DNA of 64,000 bases from Glycomyces algeriensis (GTDB lineage Bacteria > Actinomycetota > Actinomycetes > Mycobacteriales > Micromonosporaceae), in the NCBI RefSeq assembly GCF_027622855.1, contig NZ_JAPZVR010000009.1:47865-111864 (forward strand), written 5' to 3'. This document shows positions 23,854-32,317 of the stretch, piece by piece; position 1 is the stretch's first letter, and every line of letters starts with the position of its first letter. Both the position numbers and the translations under genes were made by a program. The notes beneath the pieces were generated by a model. It saw only the letters and a program-made list of their open reading frames with translations. It had not been told where the DNA came from and searched no databases.

Positions 23854-25211
23854 TGCGCACGGGGAGCCCTTCGTTCAAGCCGCCGCGGCCGGGCTGGGAG
23901 CTCATCCGCATCGGCGAGCCGCATCCGGCGGACGGCGGGGGCGTGCTGAACCTGCGGGTCGGCCACTGCGGCGGCGCGACCGACAAGACGCCGGCGCAGG
24001 CGGCCGTGAACGTCTCTGAGCGCCGCAAGGCGGGCGACCCGATCGCGGTCTGGAGCGACCTGCGTTCGAGCCTCGTGCCGGTGGTGCTCGTCGACGGGAC
24101 GCCGACGGCGACCGGCTGGGGCCGCATCGAAGTCCCGCTTCCCGTGGGCCGGCACCTGATCGAGGTGCAGAGCCAGCATTCGCGGACGTGGCGGGCGTTC
24201 GACATCGAGGCCGGGAAGACCACGAAGCTCGACTACATCGGGATGCTCGGGGAGGCGCACCGGGCGTACGGCGAGGCGGAGGTGCGGTGGAACCTCAGGG
24301 GCCTCCACGGGCACACCGTGGGGCCGCGCGGGCGGCTGAACTACTTCCAGTACCTGCCCGCGAACGCGAAGGAGCGCAGGAGCTTCCTGGCGTTCATGGC
24401 CTCGCTCCTCGTCGCGGCGACGCTCGCGGGCACGCTCGCCTTCGCCGGGCTCCCGATCGACGTCGTCATGTCCGTCGCCAGCGCGATCTGGTTGGGCGCC
24501 TTGGCGGTGTGGGGCTTCAGGGTCCTGTGGACGCACCGGCGGTACAACCGGCTGGCGCCCGAAGCGCCGCTCGACACGCGCCCGTTCACGCGCGGTGCGG
24601 TCGCGCCGCTCGTGCTGGACGCCGACGGGGACCTGCCCGAGCTGGGGCCGGGGTCCGCGGCGGTGCTGCTCGACGCGCGGTTCTTGAAGGGCGACCTCGC
24701 TTCCGATGAGCTGGCGCTGCAGCTGCCCGAGGGTCAGGCGCGCATCGACGGGAGGCAGGCCAAGGCGTTCAACGCGGTCGGCGAGGTCGTCCCGATCCGG
24801 CACCGGTACGCGGTGCCGCCGCCGGAGGTCCTGCTCGACGGGGTCGCCTTGGGGGCGTTCTGGACCCGCATGTGGCTCGAGGTCCCGCCCGGAACGCACC
24901 GGCTCGAAGTGCGCACGCCCGCCGCGCCGCTCCCGGTCGAGGGGAAGGCGCACCGGCCGCACACCGCCGCGGCGCAGATCAACGTCGAGGCGGGCGAGGT
25001 CGCGCGGATCGACCTCGCGGTCACGGTGACGGCGGTGCCCGACCCGCTGCGTCCGGTGCTGCACCTGTGGCACTGCCGCATCGACCGGCTCGGCCCCGCC
25101 GCGGCGCACGAGCCGCCCGCCGCGCCGAGGGCGGACGTCCGCGGTGGCCTGCGGCGCGCGGTCACCGGCCGATTCTGGGAGACTGGGGACGACATGCCCC
25201 CCGAGCGGTGA
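23853..25211 (+). CDS. Membrane protein with repeated beta domains
   Basis: 452 aa, ATG at 23853 overlapping the preceding stop (TGATG). A soluble N-terminal domain carries PVVLVDGTPTATGWGRIEVPLPVGRHLIEVQ. Two membrane helices at about residues 185-230 follow. The C-terminal domain has the same pattern (PPEVLLDGVALG ... MWLEVPPGTHRLEV). The two halves are therefore PEGA/carbohydrate-binding-like beta sandwiches flanking the membrane. Coupled translation ties it to the WXG protein. Function unknown. Confidence 0.55.
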   Translation: MRTGSPSFKPPRPGWELIRIGEPHPADGGGVLNLRVGHCGGATDKTPAQAAVNVSERRKAGDPIAVWSDLRSSLVPVVLVDGTPTATGWGRIEVPLPVGRHLIEVQSQHSRTWRAFDIEAGKTTKLDYIGMLGEAHRAYGEAEVRWNLRGLHGHTVGPRGRLNYFQYLPANAKERRSFLAFMASLLVAATLAGTLAFAGLPIDVVMSVASAIWLGALAVWGFRVLWTHRRYNRLAPEAPLDTRPFTRGAVAPLVLDADGDLPELGPGSAAVLLDARFLKGDLASDELALQLPEGQARIDGRQAKAFNAVGEVVPIRHRYAVPPPEVLLDGVALGAFWTRMWLEVPPGTHRLEVRTPAAPLPVEGKAHRPHTAAAQINVEAGEVARIDLAVTVTAVPDPLRPVLHLWHCRIDRLGPAAAHEPPAAPRADVRGGLRRAVTGRFWETGDDMPPER

Positions 25212-25298
25212 ACCCGCCGTTCGGAGGTTCCCATCGATGGCGCCCGGTTGCTACCGTGAACCCATCCGGTCACCCCTGAAGCCGCGAGGTGCGTATCG

Positions 25299-26879
25299 AT
25301 GAGCGACAACTCGAGCGGGTCCTACCCTGGGCTCGACGCCGCCGCCCCGGCCTTGGGTGCCCCCGCGTTCGGCAGTGCCGCGCCGCCGGCGGCGCCGCCG
25401 CCTCCCGCCGGCGATGCGGTCGTTCCGGTGGTCGAGGAGAGCCTCCCCGCGGGCCGGACGCCGTGCTCCAACCCCAACTGCGGCAACCCGACCGAGCACC
25501 CGGCCGAACTCGACTGGCAGCAGCTCGTCTCGGCCGTGCCCGTCACGGGCCAGCTGTACCGCCTGCGTCCCAAGGAAGCCGGGATGGCGTTCCCGACCGA
25601 GGCCGACTTCCGCGCCGCCGTCGCCGCCGTGCGGCCCGAGCGCGCCGACGCGCACTCGCTCGAGCACCTGCGCCACGCCTGGACCGAGAACGTGGCCGGG
25701 CGGCTCTCGGACTGGTCGGAGCAGATCAAGTCCAACCTGAACGACCTCGCCGAAGGCTGGTCGGGCACCGACTTCGAGGCCTTCGAGTCCGCCTGCACGC
25801 AGACGCGCGAACTCGTCGAGGACCTCATCGACGACATCGACGGCACGGTCGCCAGTCTCCAGTCCACTGAGGAGGCGCTGTACTCGATCCAGGGCGGCAC
25901 CTCAGGCGAGATCCCGTACCCCGCACCGCAGTTCTGGATCGACGGCGACTGGCACAGCTGGGTGTCCGTGCATGTGCGGCCGGCGTGGTGGCACGGCGAC
26001 TGCATCGAGTACACCTGCCAGGACGCCGAGCACGTGCTCGCCCTGGGCGGGGCCGAACCGGAGTTCGCCACCGAGGTCATCGACTACATCGACGAGCGGA
26101 TCCTCCACTACATCGACTACTACGCCAGCCCCGTCAACATCGAGCGAGACGGCCTGGACCCCGCGAAGGGCCTGACGGTGGTGGAGGCCAAGGAACTCGC
26201 CGTCGCCGACGCGATGGAGCACTACGGGACGCTCGTCGACCAGAGCTGGGGCGCCTACGACGCCCGCCAGGCCGAATCCAATGAGGACATCCAGCAGCGG
26301 AGCACCGACACCGACGCCGAGGACCGCTCCGTGCGGACCGTGCGCAGCGACAAGGAGTACCCGGCGACCGCCGACCCCGCGTACATGAACCTCGAACCCC
26401 CGCCGATGGAGCAGCCCACCGGCACTGCGCAGCCCATGGCCAGCGAAGATCCCTCCCTCGACCCGCCCGTCGGCGAAACCCTCGCCGAACCTGTGGAGCC
26501 CGACAAGCCCGCAGAGGACGACGGCGAGGAGCCGAGCGGCGGCCTGGCCAGCGGCGGCGCGAGCACCAGTACCGCGGGCGGCTTCGGTGGAGGAGGCGGC
26601 GGCTTCGGCGCCGGTGCCGCACCCGCTGGCACCGCTTCGACATCCGGCGCCTCGATGGGCGGCGCCCTCGGCGGCGCGGCCCTCGGCGCCGCAGCGGGCG
26701 GCGCGGCGGCGGCCGCCCCGGGCTCGCGCGCCTCCACGTCCATGATGAGCGGCGGCGGCGGCGCAGGCGCCGGACGCGGCATGAACATGGACGACAAGGA
26801 CCGCGAACCCGACGTCGACCTGGTCGAGGACGAGAACATGTGGGGCTTCGTCAACGAGGACGACGACCCCTACGCCTAG
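25299..26879 (+). CDS. Large Gly-rich WXG/PPE-like T7SS protein (paralogue 1)
   Basis: 526 aa. Pro/Ala-rich start, a Cys motif PCSNPNCGNP (residues ~56-65), a conserved block AVPVTGQLYRL, a helical WXG region (AEGWSGTDFEAFESA near 150), a beta-rich domain with QGGTSGEIPYPAP and HVRPAWWHGDC, then a linker, a Gly/Ala-rich tract (~410-490) and a conserved acidic ending with MWGF and DPYA. The same order of blocks occurs in the gene at 32318. It is probably a secreted or surface-displayed T7SS substrate. The small helical gene 33 bp downstream is its likely partner. Confidence 0.6.
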   Translation: MSDNSSGSYPGLDAAAPALGAPAFGSAAPPAAPPPPAGDAVVPVVEESLPAGRTPCSNPNCGNPTEHPAELDWQQLVSAVPVTGQLYRLRPKEAGMAFPTEADFRAAVAAVRPERADAHSLEHLRHAWTENVAGRLSDWSEQIKSNLNDLAEGWSGTDFEAFESACTQTRELVEDLIDDIDGTVASLQSTEEALYSIQGGTSGEIPYPAPQFWIDGDWHSWVSVHVRPAWWHGDCIEYTCQDAEHVLALGGAEPEFATEVIDYIDERILHYIDYYASPVNIERDGLDPAKGLTVVEAKELAVADAMEHYGTLVDQSWGAYDARQAESNEDIQQRSTDTDAEDRSVRTVRSDKEYPATADPAYMNLEPPPMEQPTGTAQPMASEDPSLDPPVGETLAEPVEPDKPAEDDGEEPSGGLASGGASTSTAGGFGGGGGGFGAGAAPAGTASTSGASMGGALGGAALGAAAGGAAAAAPGSRASTSMMSGGGGAGAGRGMNMDDKDREPDVDLVEDENMWGFVNEDDDPYA

Positions 26880-26912
26880 CCGCCCACGACTCCTTCGGAA
26901 GGGAACCCCGAC

Positions 26913-27251
26913 ATGCCCACGCGCGCTTTCGATCCGGCCGCACTCGAGCGCTACCGGCAGTTCCTCGCCGAACGCCTCGAAGAGCTCGAGAACGAGATCA
27001 TCCCGTCCCTCAGCGACGGCGACCTGAAGAAGGCCCCCGCCTTCGGCACCGCCCCCGGCGCTGCCGAGAACGCCGCCGTCGAGTACGCCGAATTCCACGC
27101 CACGACCTGGCGCAACCTCCAGTACCTCCGCGGCACCCTCCACGGCCTCATCGCCGGCCTCCAGACCGCCATCGACACCGGCGGCACCGTCGACCAGCAA
27201 GTGGCTACGGACATGACCCGCCTCGCCGAAGGCGACGACCTCTACGCCTGA
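26913..27251 (+). CDS. Small helical partner protein (YAEFH/TTW motif, paralogue 1)
   Basis: 112 aa, all helix. Shares with the gene at 31171 the motif EYAEFHATTWRNLQYLRG and an N-terminus starting FDPAALERY. Both sit beside a large Gly-rich WXG protein, so they look like the PE-type or EspC-like small partner of that substrate. No WxG triad is visible. The tail ends DDLYA, similar to the DPYA ending of its neighbour. Confidence 0.55.
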   Translation: MPTRAFDPAALERYRQFLAERLEELENEIIPSLSDGDLKKAPAFGTAPGAAENAAVEYAEFHATTWRNLQYLRGTLHGLIAGLQTAIDTGGTVDQQVATDMTRLAEGDDLYA

Positions 27252-27412
27252 GCGGTGCTGCAACGCTCTCTGGAGCAGCCGCAGTGTTCTTCGCACGCGA
27301 CACGGCAGAGTGACGGAAGTGGTTGCTGCGCAACGAATCGACGAACCCTCCGGTTTGCACTGCCGATATATGATGAGTGATCCTCAGATAGCCCAAAGCG
27401 ACTGGAGATCAC

Positions 27413-27814
27413 ATGTTCGGAGAGGACGCGATCGCTCAGCAGCTCGCGGACGCCCGCGCCACGCTGAGCACGGCCATCAAATCCCCTGAGGCCGGTCAAG
27501 TAGCACCAGTGGTAGTCGAAGGCGTGGAAGGGCTTCTGCGCCTCACCCTCGGAACCGAAGGCCGCGTCGACAAGTTCGAGTTCGACCCCCGCATCATGCG
27601 CATCGGTTCCGAAGTGCTCTTCGGCGAGATCAAACGCATGGTCAACGCCGCCTTGGACGAACGCGCCGAAGCGATCGGAACGGACGAACCCCTGCCGGAC
27701 CTCGAGGCCATCAACGAGTCGGTCGCCGAGATCCAGGACCGCTCGCTGCGCCAGTTCCAGGCCATGCGTGCTTCGATCGACGAGGTCATGTCGAAGATCC
27801 ACGGAGGCAAGTAG
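27413..27814 (+). CDS. YbaB/EbfC-like protein, module B
   Basis: 133 aa. Helix - paired strands (LLRLTLGTEGRVDKFEFDPRIM) - long helix, the YbaB plan, as in the gene at 7532. It has an ATG with GGAG upstream, following a ~160-bp gap that should contain the promoter. First gene of the second complete copy of the T7SS toxin module. It may act as chaperone, co-substrate or nucleoid-type regulator. Confidence 0.65.
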   Translation: MFGEDAIAQQLADARATLSTAIKSPEAGQVAPVVVEGVEGLLRLTLGTEGRVDKFEFDPRIMRIGSEVLFGEIKRMVNAALDERAEAIGTDEPLPDLEAINESVAEIQDRSLRQFQAMRASIDEVMSKIHGGK

Positions 27815-27816
27815 CC

Positions 27817-28143
27817 GTGCCGAGCTTCGACATCGACCCGGACTCCATGCGCCAAGCCGCCGACCAGCTCGACGCCGCCAAAGAAGAAGTGCAGGGACTC
27901 CTCGACCAGTTCACCGGTGCACTGGAGCAGTTCGCCGACGCCTTCGGCGGCGACGAGATCGGCACGCTCGTCGGCATCGCCCACCAGGCTTGCGCTGACG
28001 CCCTCAGCGAATGCTTCGGAACCAACATCGAAGAGATCGCCGACTACGCGCAATGCGTCCGCGAGATGGCCGACAACCACCAGGCCACTGACGACGAGGC
28101 CGCGCAGATCTTCAACGAGCTCCTCGGCGAGCTCGGCACCTGA
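27817..28143 (+). CDS. EspC-like T7SS small protein, module B
   Basis: 108 aa from a GTG start 2 bp after the preceding stop. SFDIDPDSMRQAADQLDAAKE matches the first helix of the EspC-like gene at 7932 (SVDPDQLREHANQLEAL). Two-helix hairpin, four Cys residues in the second half. There is no clear YxxxD tail. Candidate co-secreted partner of the next WXG protein. Confidence 0.65.
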   Translation: MPSFDIDPDSMRQAADQLDAAKEEVQGLLDQFTGALEQFADAFGGDEIGTLVGIAHQACADALSECFGTNIEEIADYAQCVREMADNHQATDDEAAQIFNELLGELGT

Positions 28144-28177
28144 CCTCAACCCCGGCCTCCGAGGAGGTACCACCCCC

Positions 28178-28672
28178 ATGGGCTTGCAACTACCCTCAGA
28201 ACTCACCGGCCTGCTGAGCATGCTCGGTTACGACTTCCCCGAATCCGACGAGGAATCGATCTTCAATCTCGCCGGTGAGTGGACCGGCATGGCGGACCAG
28301 ATCTCGGGGAGGATCGAGTCGCTGAACGCCGCCGCATCGACGCTCCTGGAGAACAACGTCGGCAAGGAGATCGAAGCGTTCAAGAGCGAGTGGGACGATG
28401 CCGAGTCGGCAGTCCGGAACATCGCCGACGCCGCAGATCCCACCAACATCATCAACATCGGCCTGACCATCGCGGCCGGAGTCGTGCTCGCTCTGAAGGT
28501 CCAGGTCATCGTGCAACTGGTGATGCTCGCCTTCCAGATCGCACAGGCGATCGCGACGGCCGCGGTCACCTTCGGGGCCTCCCTCGTCCAGATCCCGATC
28601 TTCAAGACGATCACGGGCATCATCGTCGACCAGCTCATCAGCATGGCGATCGAGATGGTGCTCAATGGCTAG
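28178..28672 (+). CDS. WXG-type membrane carrier protein, module B
   Basis: 164 aa, ATG at 28178 behind a strong GAGGAGGT. Helices with the WxG turn (GEWTGMADQIS near residues 33-43), then a hydrophobic half (residues ~90-160) with at least two membrane helices. Its stop lies inside the start region of the toxin gene (8-bp overlap), which couples carrier and toxin. It corresponds to the 233-aa gene of module A but is shorter. Confidence 0.65.
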   Translation: MGLQLPSELTGLLSMLGYDFPESDEESIFNLAGEWTGMADQISGRIESLNAAASTLLENNVGKEIEAFKSEWDDAESAVRNIADAADPTNIINIGLTIAAGVVLALKVQVIVQLVMLAFQIAQAIATAAVTFGASLVQIPIFKTITGIIVDQLISMAIEMVLNG

Positions 28673-29183
28673 GCCGCGCACGAACGCGCAGATCGCCAGG
28701 AACGCCGTCGGCGGCAAATTGGTCAGCAAGGTCCTGGGCAGGAACAACGTCTTCAAGGTCGCCAAGGGCGGTAAAGGCGGACCCGACTACGTGATCATCC
28801 TCAAAAGGAACACGAAGCACCCCACGGGGGACTTCCGGAAGAAGATCAAGGCGCTCCAGGGCCTGGGCTCGCGCGGCAAGCTGAAGAAGACCCCAGCAAG
28901 TCAGATCAACCGGACCGGCAAGGCCCAGGCGGACTACCGGAAGAAGATCCAAGACCAGATCAACGCCGAGCCCGATGCTGCGAAGCGGAAGACCATGCAG
29001 GACACGTTCGACACGATGGATGCCGACCACATCCACGAACTGCAGGCCGGAGGGTTGGATATAGCCTCCAACATGTGGATGCTCGACAGCGGCGTGAACC
29101 GCAGCGTGGGGGCCCAGATCATGAACCGGATCAAGGACCTCCCGAACGGCGCGACCTTCCAGATCGCTGTGAGCAGATGGTGA
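28665..29183 (+). CDS. HNH-type nuclease toxin, module B
   Basis: 172 aa, very basic (Lys/Arg) with a DNA/RNA-binding look in the first 110 residues. The C-terminal part has the HNH/Endo VII-like core DADHIHELQAGGLDIASN, followed by LDSGVNRSVGAQI. The D-H pair, the later Asn and the Asn-Arg-Ser would form the metal site and active centre. There is no signal peptide and no WXG domain of its own, so delivery must depend on the coupled upstream carrier. Two SUKH-like genes follow as immunity. Confidence 0.75.
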   Translation: MARPRTNAQIARNAVGGKLVSKVLGRNNVFKVAKGGKGGPDYVIILKRNTKHPTGDFRKKIKALQGLGSRGKLKKTPASQINRTGKAQADYRKKIQDQINAEPDAAKRKTMQDTFDTMDADHIHELQAGGLDIASNMWMLDSGVNRSVGAQIMNRIKDLPNGATFQIAVSRW

Positions 29184-29193
29184 GGGAGGCTTT

Positions 29194-30363
29194 ATGGACC
29201 GCAGCCGGGTGCAGACCAAGATCGACCAGGTCAGAGGTGCGATTCCGACAGATGCTGACAGCCTGTGGGCGCTGCCGCGGGGGCGCAGTGCGTCCGGCGC
29301 CGCGCCGAGCCAGATCGAGCAGCTGTACGAGATCACCTACGCTCCTCGCTGCGGTTCGATGGTGTTCTGGACGATCGAGAAGATCGAGGCCGGCCGCCAC
29401 GAGGCCACGGACGATTTCGAGGAGTGGGAATTCCTCGAGCCCGAGCCGGAGCGTTGGGCGCCGTTCGGCAGGTGCGCTGAAGCGACGGTCTACCTGCACA
29501 CCGAAACCGGCGCCGTCGCGGTTACCAGCGCCGACGAGATCAAGGCCGGCAGCCGCCGCTTGCGCAGGCTCGCTCCCGATATCTTCGAGTTCTTCGACCG
29601 TTTCGCACTGGGACCGGAGTATCCGACCATTGCCATGGACCCGTCGCAGATGACCGTGCACCTGGGCGATGAGGACGGGTGGCTCGGGCTGCTCGAATCC
29701 GCCGGCTGCTACGAGCCAGATGTTCTGCGGCAGCTGAAAGCGCAGTGGGACGGGCAGTACCTCCAGCCGACGACCGAGCCGCCCCGGGCATGGACCGAAG
29801 CGGAACCCGGCGCCTCGGAGCGGGAGTTCGAGGAGAAGTTCGCCCGGATCAAGGCCGCCGCCAACAAGGTTTTCAAGAAGCCGGCCAAGCTTGCTGCGTG
29901 GGACCTCGACCGCATGGGCATAGGCCATTTCGAGGGTGCGAGCATGACCGTGAAACCGCCTATGCGCCAAGACTTGTGGCGGCTCTACGGGCAGCAGTCC
30001 GCATCCGATTACGGGGTGCTGCAGTTCTTTCCCGATGAGATCCTGTACGAGCGCACCGACGATCTGGCCGAGACTTTCCGAACGTGCGGGATCGATCCTG
30101 CGGGAAGCGGCCAATGGATCGCGATCGCCCAGTATCACGAGAAGGCGACCTTGCTGCTGCACAAGGAGAGCGGTGAAGTCGCCGGTTTGGAGCCCGCACC
30201 CGCCCGGCGTGTGCGCTCGTTCAGCCCTGACCTCTTCGCGTTCGTCAACGAGTACGCCATGGGGCCCCGTCATGGCGAGCTGTGCTTCAACCCGAAGGAC
30301 CGCAAGCAGGCCCGGAACTCACAGCATTGGATAGAGTTCCTCCACGCGAACGGCCTGATCTGA
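29194..30363 (+). CDS. Double SUKH-like immunity protein
   Basis: 389 aa, 10 bp after the toxin. It contains two similar halves: VYLHTETGAVAV with LAPDIFEFFDRFALGP, and LLLHKESGEVAG with FSPDLFAFVNEYAMGP. The xES/TG-x-V strand turn followed by the F-x-x-F-V/F helix is the SUKH fold signature and also appears in the next gene. It is probably a tandem SUKH immunity protein neutralising the HNH toxin. The duplication inside one polypeptide is unusual but known for polyimmunity proteins. Confidence 0.65.
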   Translation: MDRSRVQTKIDQVRGAIPTDADSLWALPRGRSASGAAPSQIEQLYEITYAPRCGSMVFWTIEKIEAGRHEATDDFEEWEFLEPEPERWAPFGRCAEATVYLHTETGAVAVTSADEIKAGSRRLRRLAPDIFEFFDRFALGPEYPTIAMDPSQMTVHLGDEDGWLGLLESAGCYEPDVLRQLKAQWDGQYLQPTTEPPRAWTEAEPGASEREFEEKFARIKAAANKVFKKPAKLAAWDLDRMGIGHFEGASMTVKPPMRQDLWRLYGQQSASDYGVLQFFPDEILYERTDDLAETFRTCGIDPAGSGQWIAIAQYHEKATLLLHKESGEVAGLEPAPARRVRSFSPDLFAFVNEYAMGPRHGELCFNPKDRKQARNSQHWIEFLHANGLI

Positions 30364-30391
30364 CCGCGAGCCCTCAATGAAAGGAAATGCG

Positions 30392-30919
30392 ATGCCGAGC
30401 GCCGCGGAATACCTAGCGGCCTGGGGACCTGAGAACAACGTTCCCTATCCGCGGAAGCTGTGGATGGAAGTGCTCCCGGCTCCTGCAGCCTCGTACCCTT
30501 CCATCGACTTCATCCCGTTGGACATGTCTGAGGTCTTCACCGCGTACCTCGAAGGCGAGGTCGAGCTCTACGACCAGGTCGAGGTGCGCATCACCGACGT
30601 GAAGCCGTACCGGCTCATGCTCATCGGCACGGTTCCCGCCAACCGGGACATGTGGTTCGTGTTCAATGCCGAGTCCGGTGAGGTCATGCTCCTCGACATC
30701 GAAGCGCCGACGATCGAGCCGGTCAACTCCAGCCTGGCCGCTTTCGTGGACTTCCTCTACCACCTCGGCATATTCATCGACTGGGACAACGGCACACCCG
30801 GCAGAGCGCCTCGTGCGGTGGAGCTCAAACGACAGCTCAACGAGATCGACCCGCCCGCGTTCGCCGATCCTGAATCCTGGTGGTCGGCCGTCATCGACCA
30901 GCTGAAGAGCGGTGGCTGA
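30392..30919 (+). CDS. SUKH-4-type immunity protein
   Basis: 175 aa. ATG at 30392 is preferred to 30377 because AAGGA is correctly spaced before it. WFVFNAESGEVMLLD, VNSSLAAFVDFLYHLGIFID and a final helix with WWSAVIDQLKSGG fit SUKH-4 immunity proteins, which bind and block nuclease toxins. A second immunity gene may give a second specificity or cover toxins of competitors. Confidence 0.7.
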   Translation: MPSAAEYLAAWGPENNVPYPRKLWMEVLPAPAASYPSIDFIPLDMSEVFTAYLEGEVELYDQVEVRITDVKPYRLMLIGTVPANRDMWFVFNAESGEVMLLDIEAPTIEPVNSSLAAFVDFLYHLGIFIDWDNGTPGRAPRAVELKRQLNEIDPPAFADPESWWSAVIDQLKSGG

Positions 30920-31170
30920 GCGAGGTCCCGGTCAGGCGGTCCGTTCGACCACTCGAACGCCGCCTTGGAGGATCTCCTCGACAGAGCGGCCCGCGAGCAG
31001 GTACGGGGGGAGGTCGGGCTCCTTGAGATTCGCGCTGCCGCAAGGGCCGCTCGTGAACGCCTTGAGCTGGTCGTTCACTGGAGTTCGCCAGGACTGTACG
31101 GGTTGCGAGCCCCTGCTAACCTGAATTTGGACTTATACCCGAGACCTGTCATGCCCCCGGAGGACCCCCT

Positions 31171-31503
31171 ATGGCCCAGAACAAGTTCGACCCCGAGGCC
31201 GCGCGTGAGTTCCAACGGACCATCCGCGAGAAGCTTCTGGACCCGATCGAGACGCAGCTGATGACCAAGTTCGAAGAGGGGCAGGTCCTCAGTCGCGAGC
31301 CGCGTTGGGGGACGCTTCCGGAGTCAGGCACTGCGCAAGGCACCTACGCGGAATTCCACAGCACGACCTGGCAGAACCTGGAAACGACCCGGGCTGCGCT
31401 GTACGGAATGCTGGAGCAGCTCGATGGCGTGATCGACCAGTACGCAAGCTCCGAAGACGCGACCGTGGCCGAGCACGAATCCTACGGAGACGCGCTCTCG
31501 TGA
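31171..31503 (+). CDS. Small helical partner protein (YAEFH/TTW motif, paralogue 2)
   Basis: 110 aa. Paralogue of the 26913 gene: TYAEFHSTTWQNLETTRAALYG and an N-terminus starting FDPEAAREFQ. Helical throughout. It precedes a lipoprotein gene and then the large Gly-rich WXG protein, whereas in the first copy the small gene follows the large one. Confidence 0.55.
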   Translation: MAQNKFDPEAAREFQRTIREKLLDPIETQLMTKFEEGQVLSREPRWGTLPESGTAQGTYAEFHSTTWQNLETTRAALYGMLEQLDGVIDQYASSEDATVAEHESYGDALS

Positions 31504-31561
31504 GTGCCGCCTGGGGACACAACCACAAGCAGTCGCCGAAAACCAAGGGAGTTCGAAAGCA

Positions 31562-32308
31562 ATGAAGGCTTGGCGCAAGCTCATGATCGCGGCCGTCGGA
31601 TCGACCGCTCTGCTGGCCGGCGCGTGCAGCCAGGGTCAGGACGGCGGGGACTCCGACTCGTCGGAGGAAGCCGCCGGCAGCGCGGTGGCAGAGCAGATGC
31701 GGTCCTGGGACGCCTGCGAGGTCCTGGACGGTCTGCAACCCGTCCGCGACTACATGCAGATCGCGGCCGTCGAGGACGGCGAGCTGGCGAGCAACCCTTG
31801 GGGCTCGGGCATGGACCAGCAGGCGCTGACGTGCAACGGGCTCGTGACCGTTTCGACCTTCACCATGGCGACCGGCACCGAGATGACCAACGACGGCGAA
31901 CTGTGGGGCGGCATCATCCCATGGGACACCGAGGCGGAAGCCGAGGAGAGCTACGTCGAGCGCACGGTCGACGACCAGGAGGCCCAAGCCGAGCAGAGCT
32001 CGACCTGGGAAGAGCTCGACCGGGTCGATCTGGGGTCGGAGTGGGATGAAGGCGTGCTGATCGTCGCCAAGGACGACCAGTCCCACAGCTTGAACGCGAT
32101 CGCCCGAGACGGCGAATGGATGATCCAGATCCTCATCCGCTACAGCAACGACCTCGGCAGGGAATACTACGAGGCCAACCAGGACGACCTGAGCGGGCAG
32201 TCAGTCGAAGACTTCGCCTACCCGTTCGAAGATGAGGCGCTGCAGCAGTGGCTGGTGAGCGACTACATCCCCTCCGTGCACCAGTCGATCACCGAGACAA
32301 TCGGTTAG
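31562..32308 (+). CDS. Secreted lipoprotein of the T7SS island
   Basis: 248 aa. Signal peptide with a classical lipobox LLAGAC near residue 21, then a Ser/Asp/Glu-rich tether and a mixed alpha/beta domain (DACEVLDGLQPVRDYMQIAAVED ... GTEMTNDGELWGG) typical of DUF3558-like actinobacterial lipoproteins, with a Cys pair (DACEV, LTCNG). Likely sits on the outer face of the membrane. The large WXG gene starts 9 bp downstream, so both are one operon. Confidence 0.65.
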   Translation: MKAWRKLMIAAVGSTALLAGACSQGQDGGDSDSSEEAAGSAVAEQMRSWDACEVLDGLQPVRDYMQIAAVEDGELASNPWGSGMDQQALTCNGLVTVSTFTMATGTEMTNDGELWGGIIPWDTEAEAEESYVERTVDDQEAQAEQSSTWEELDRVDLGSEWDEGVLIVAKDDQSHSLNAIARDGEWMIQILIRYSNDLGREYYEANQDDLSGQSVEDFAYPFEDEALQQWLVSDYIPSVHQSITETIG

Positions 32309-32317
32309 GAGCAGCTC

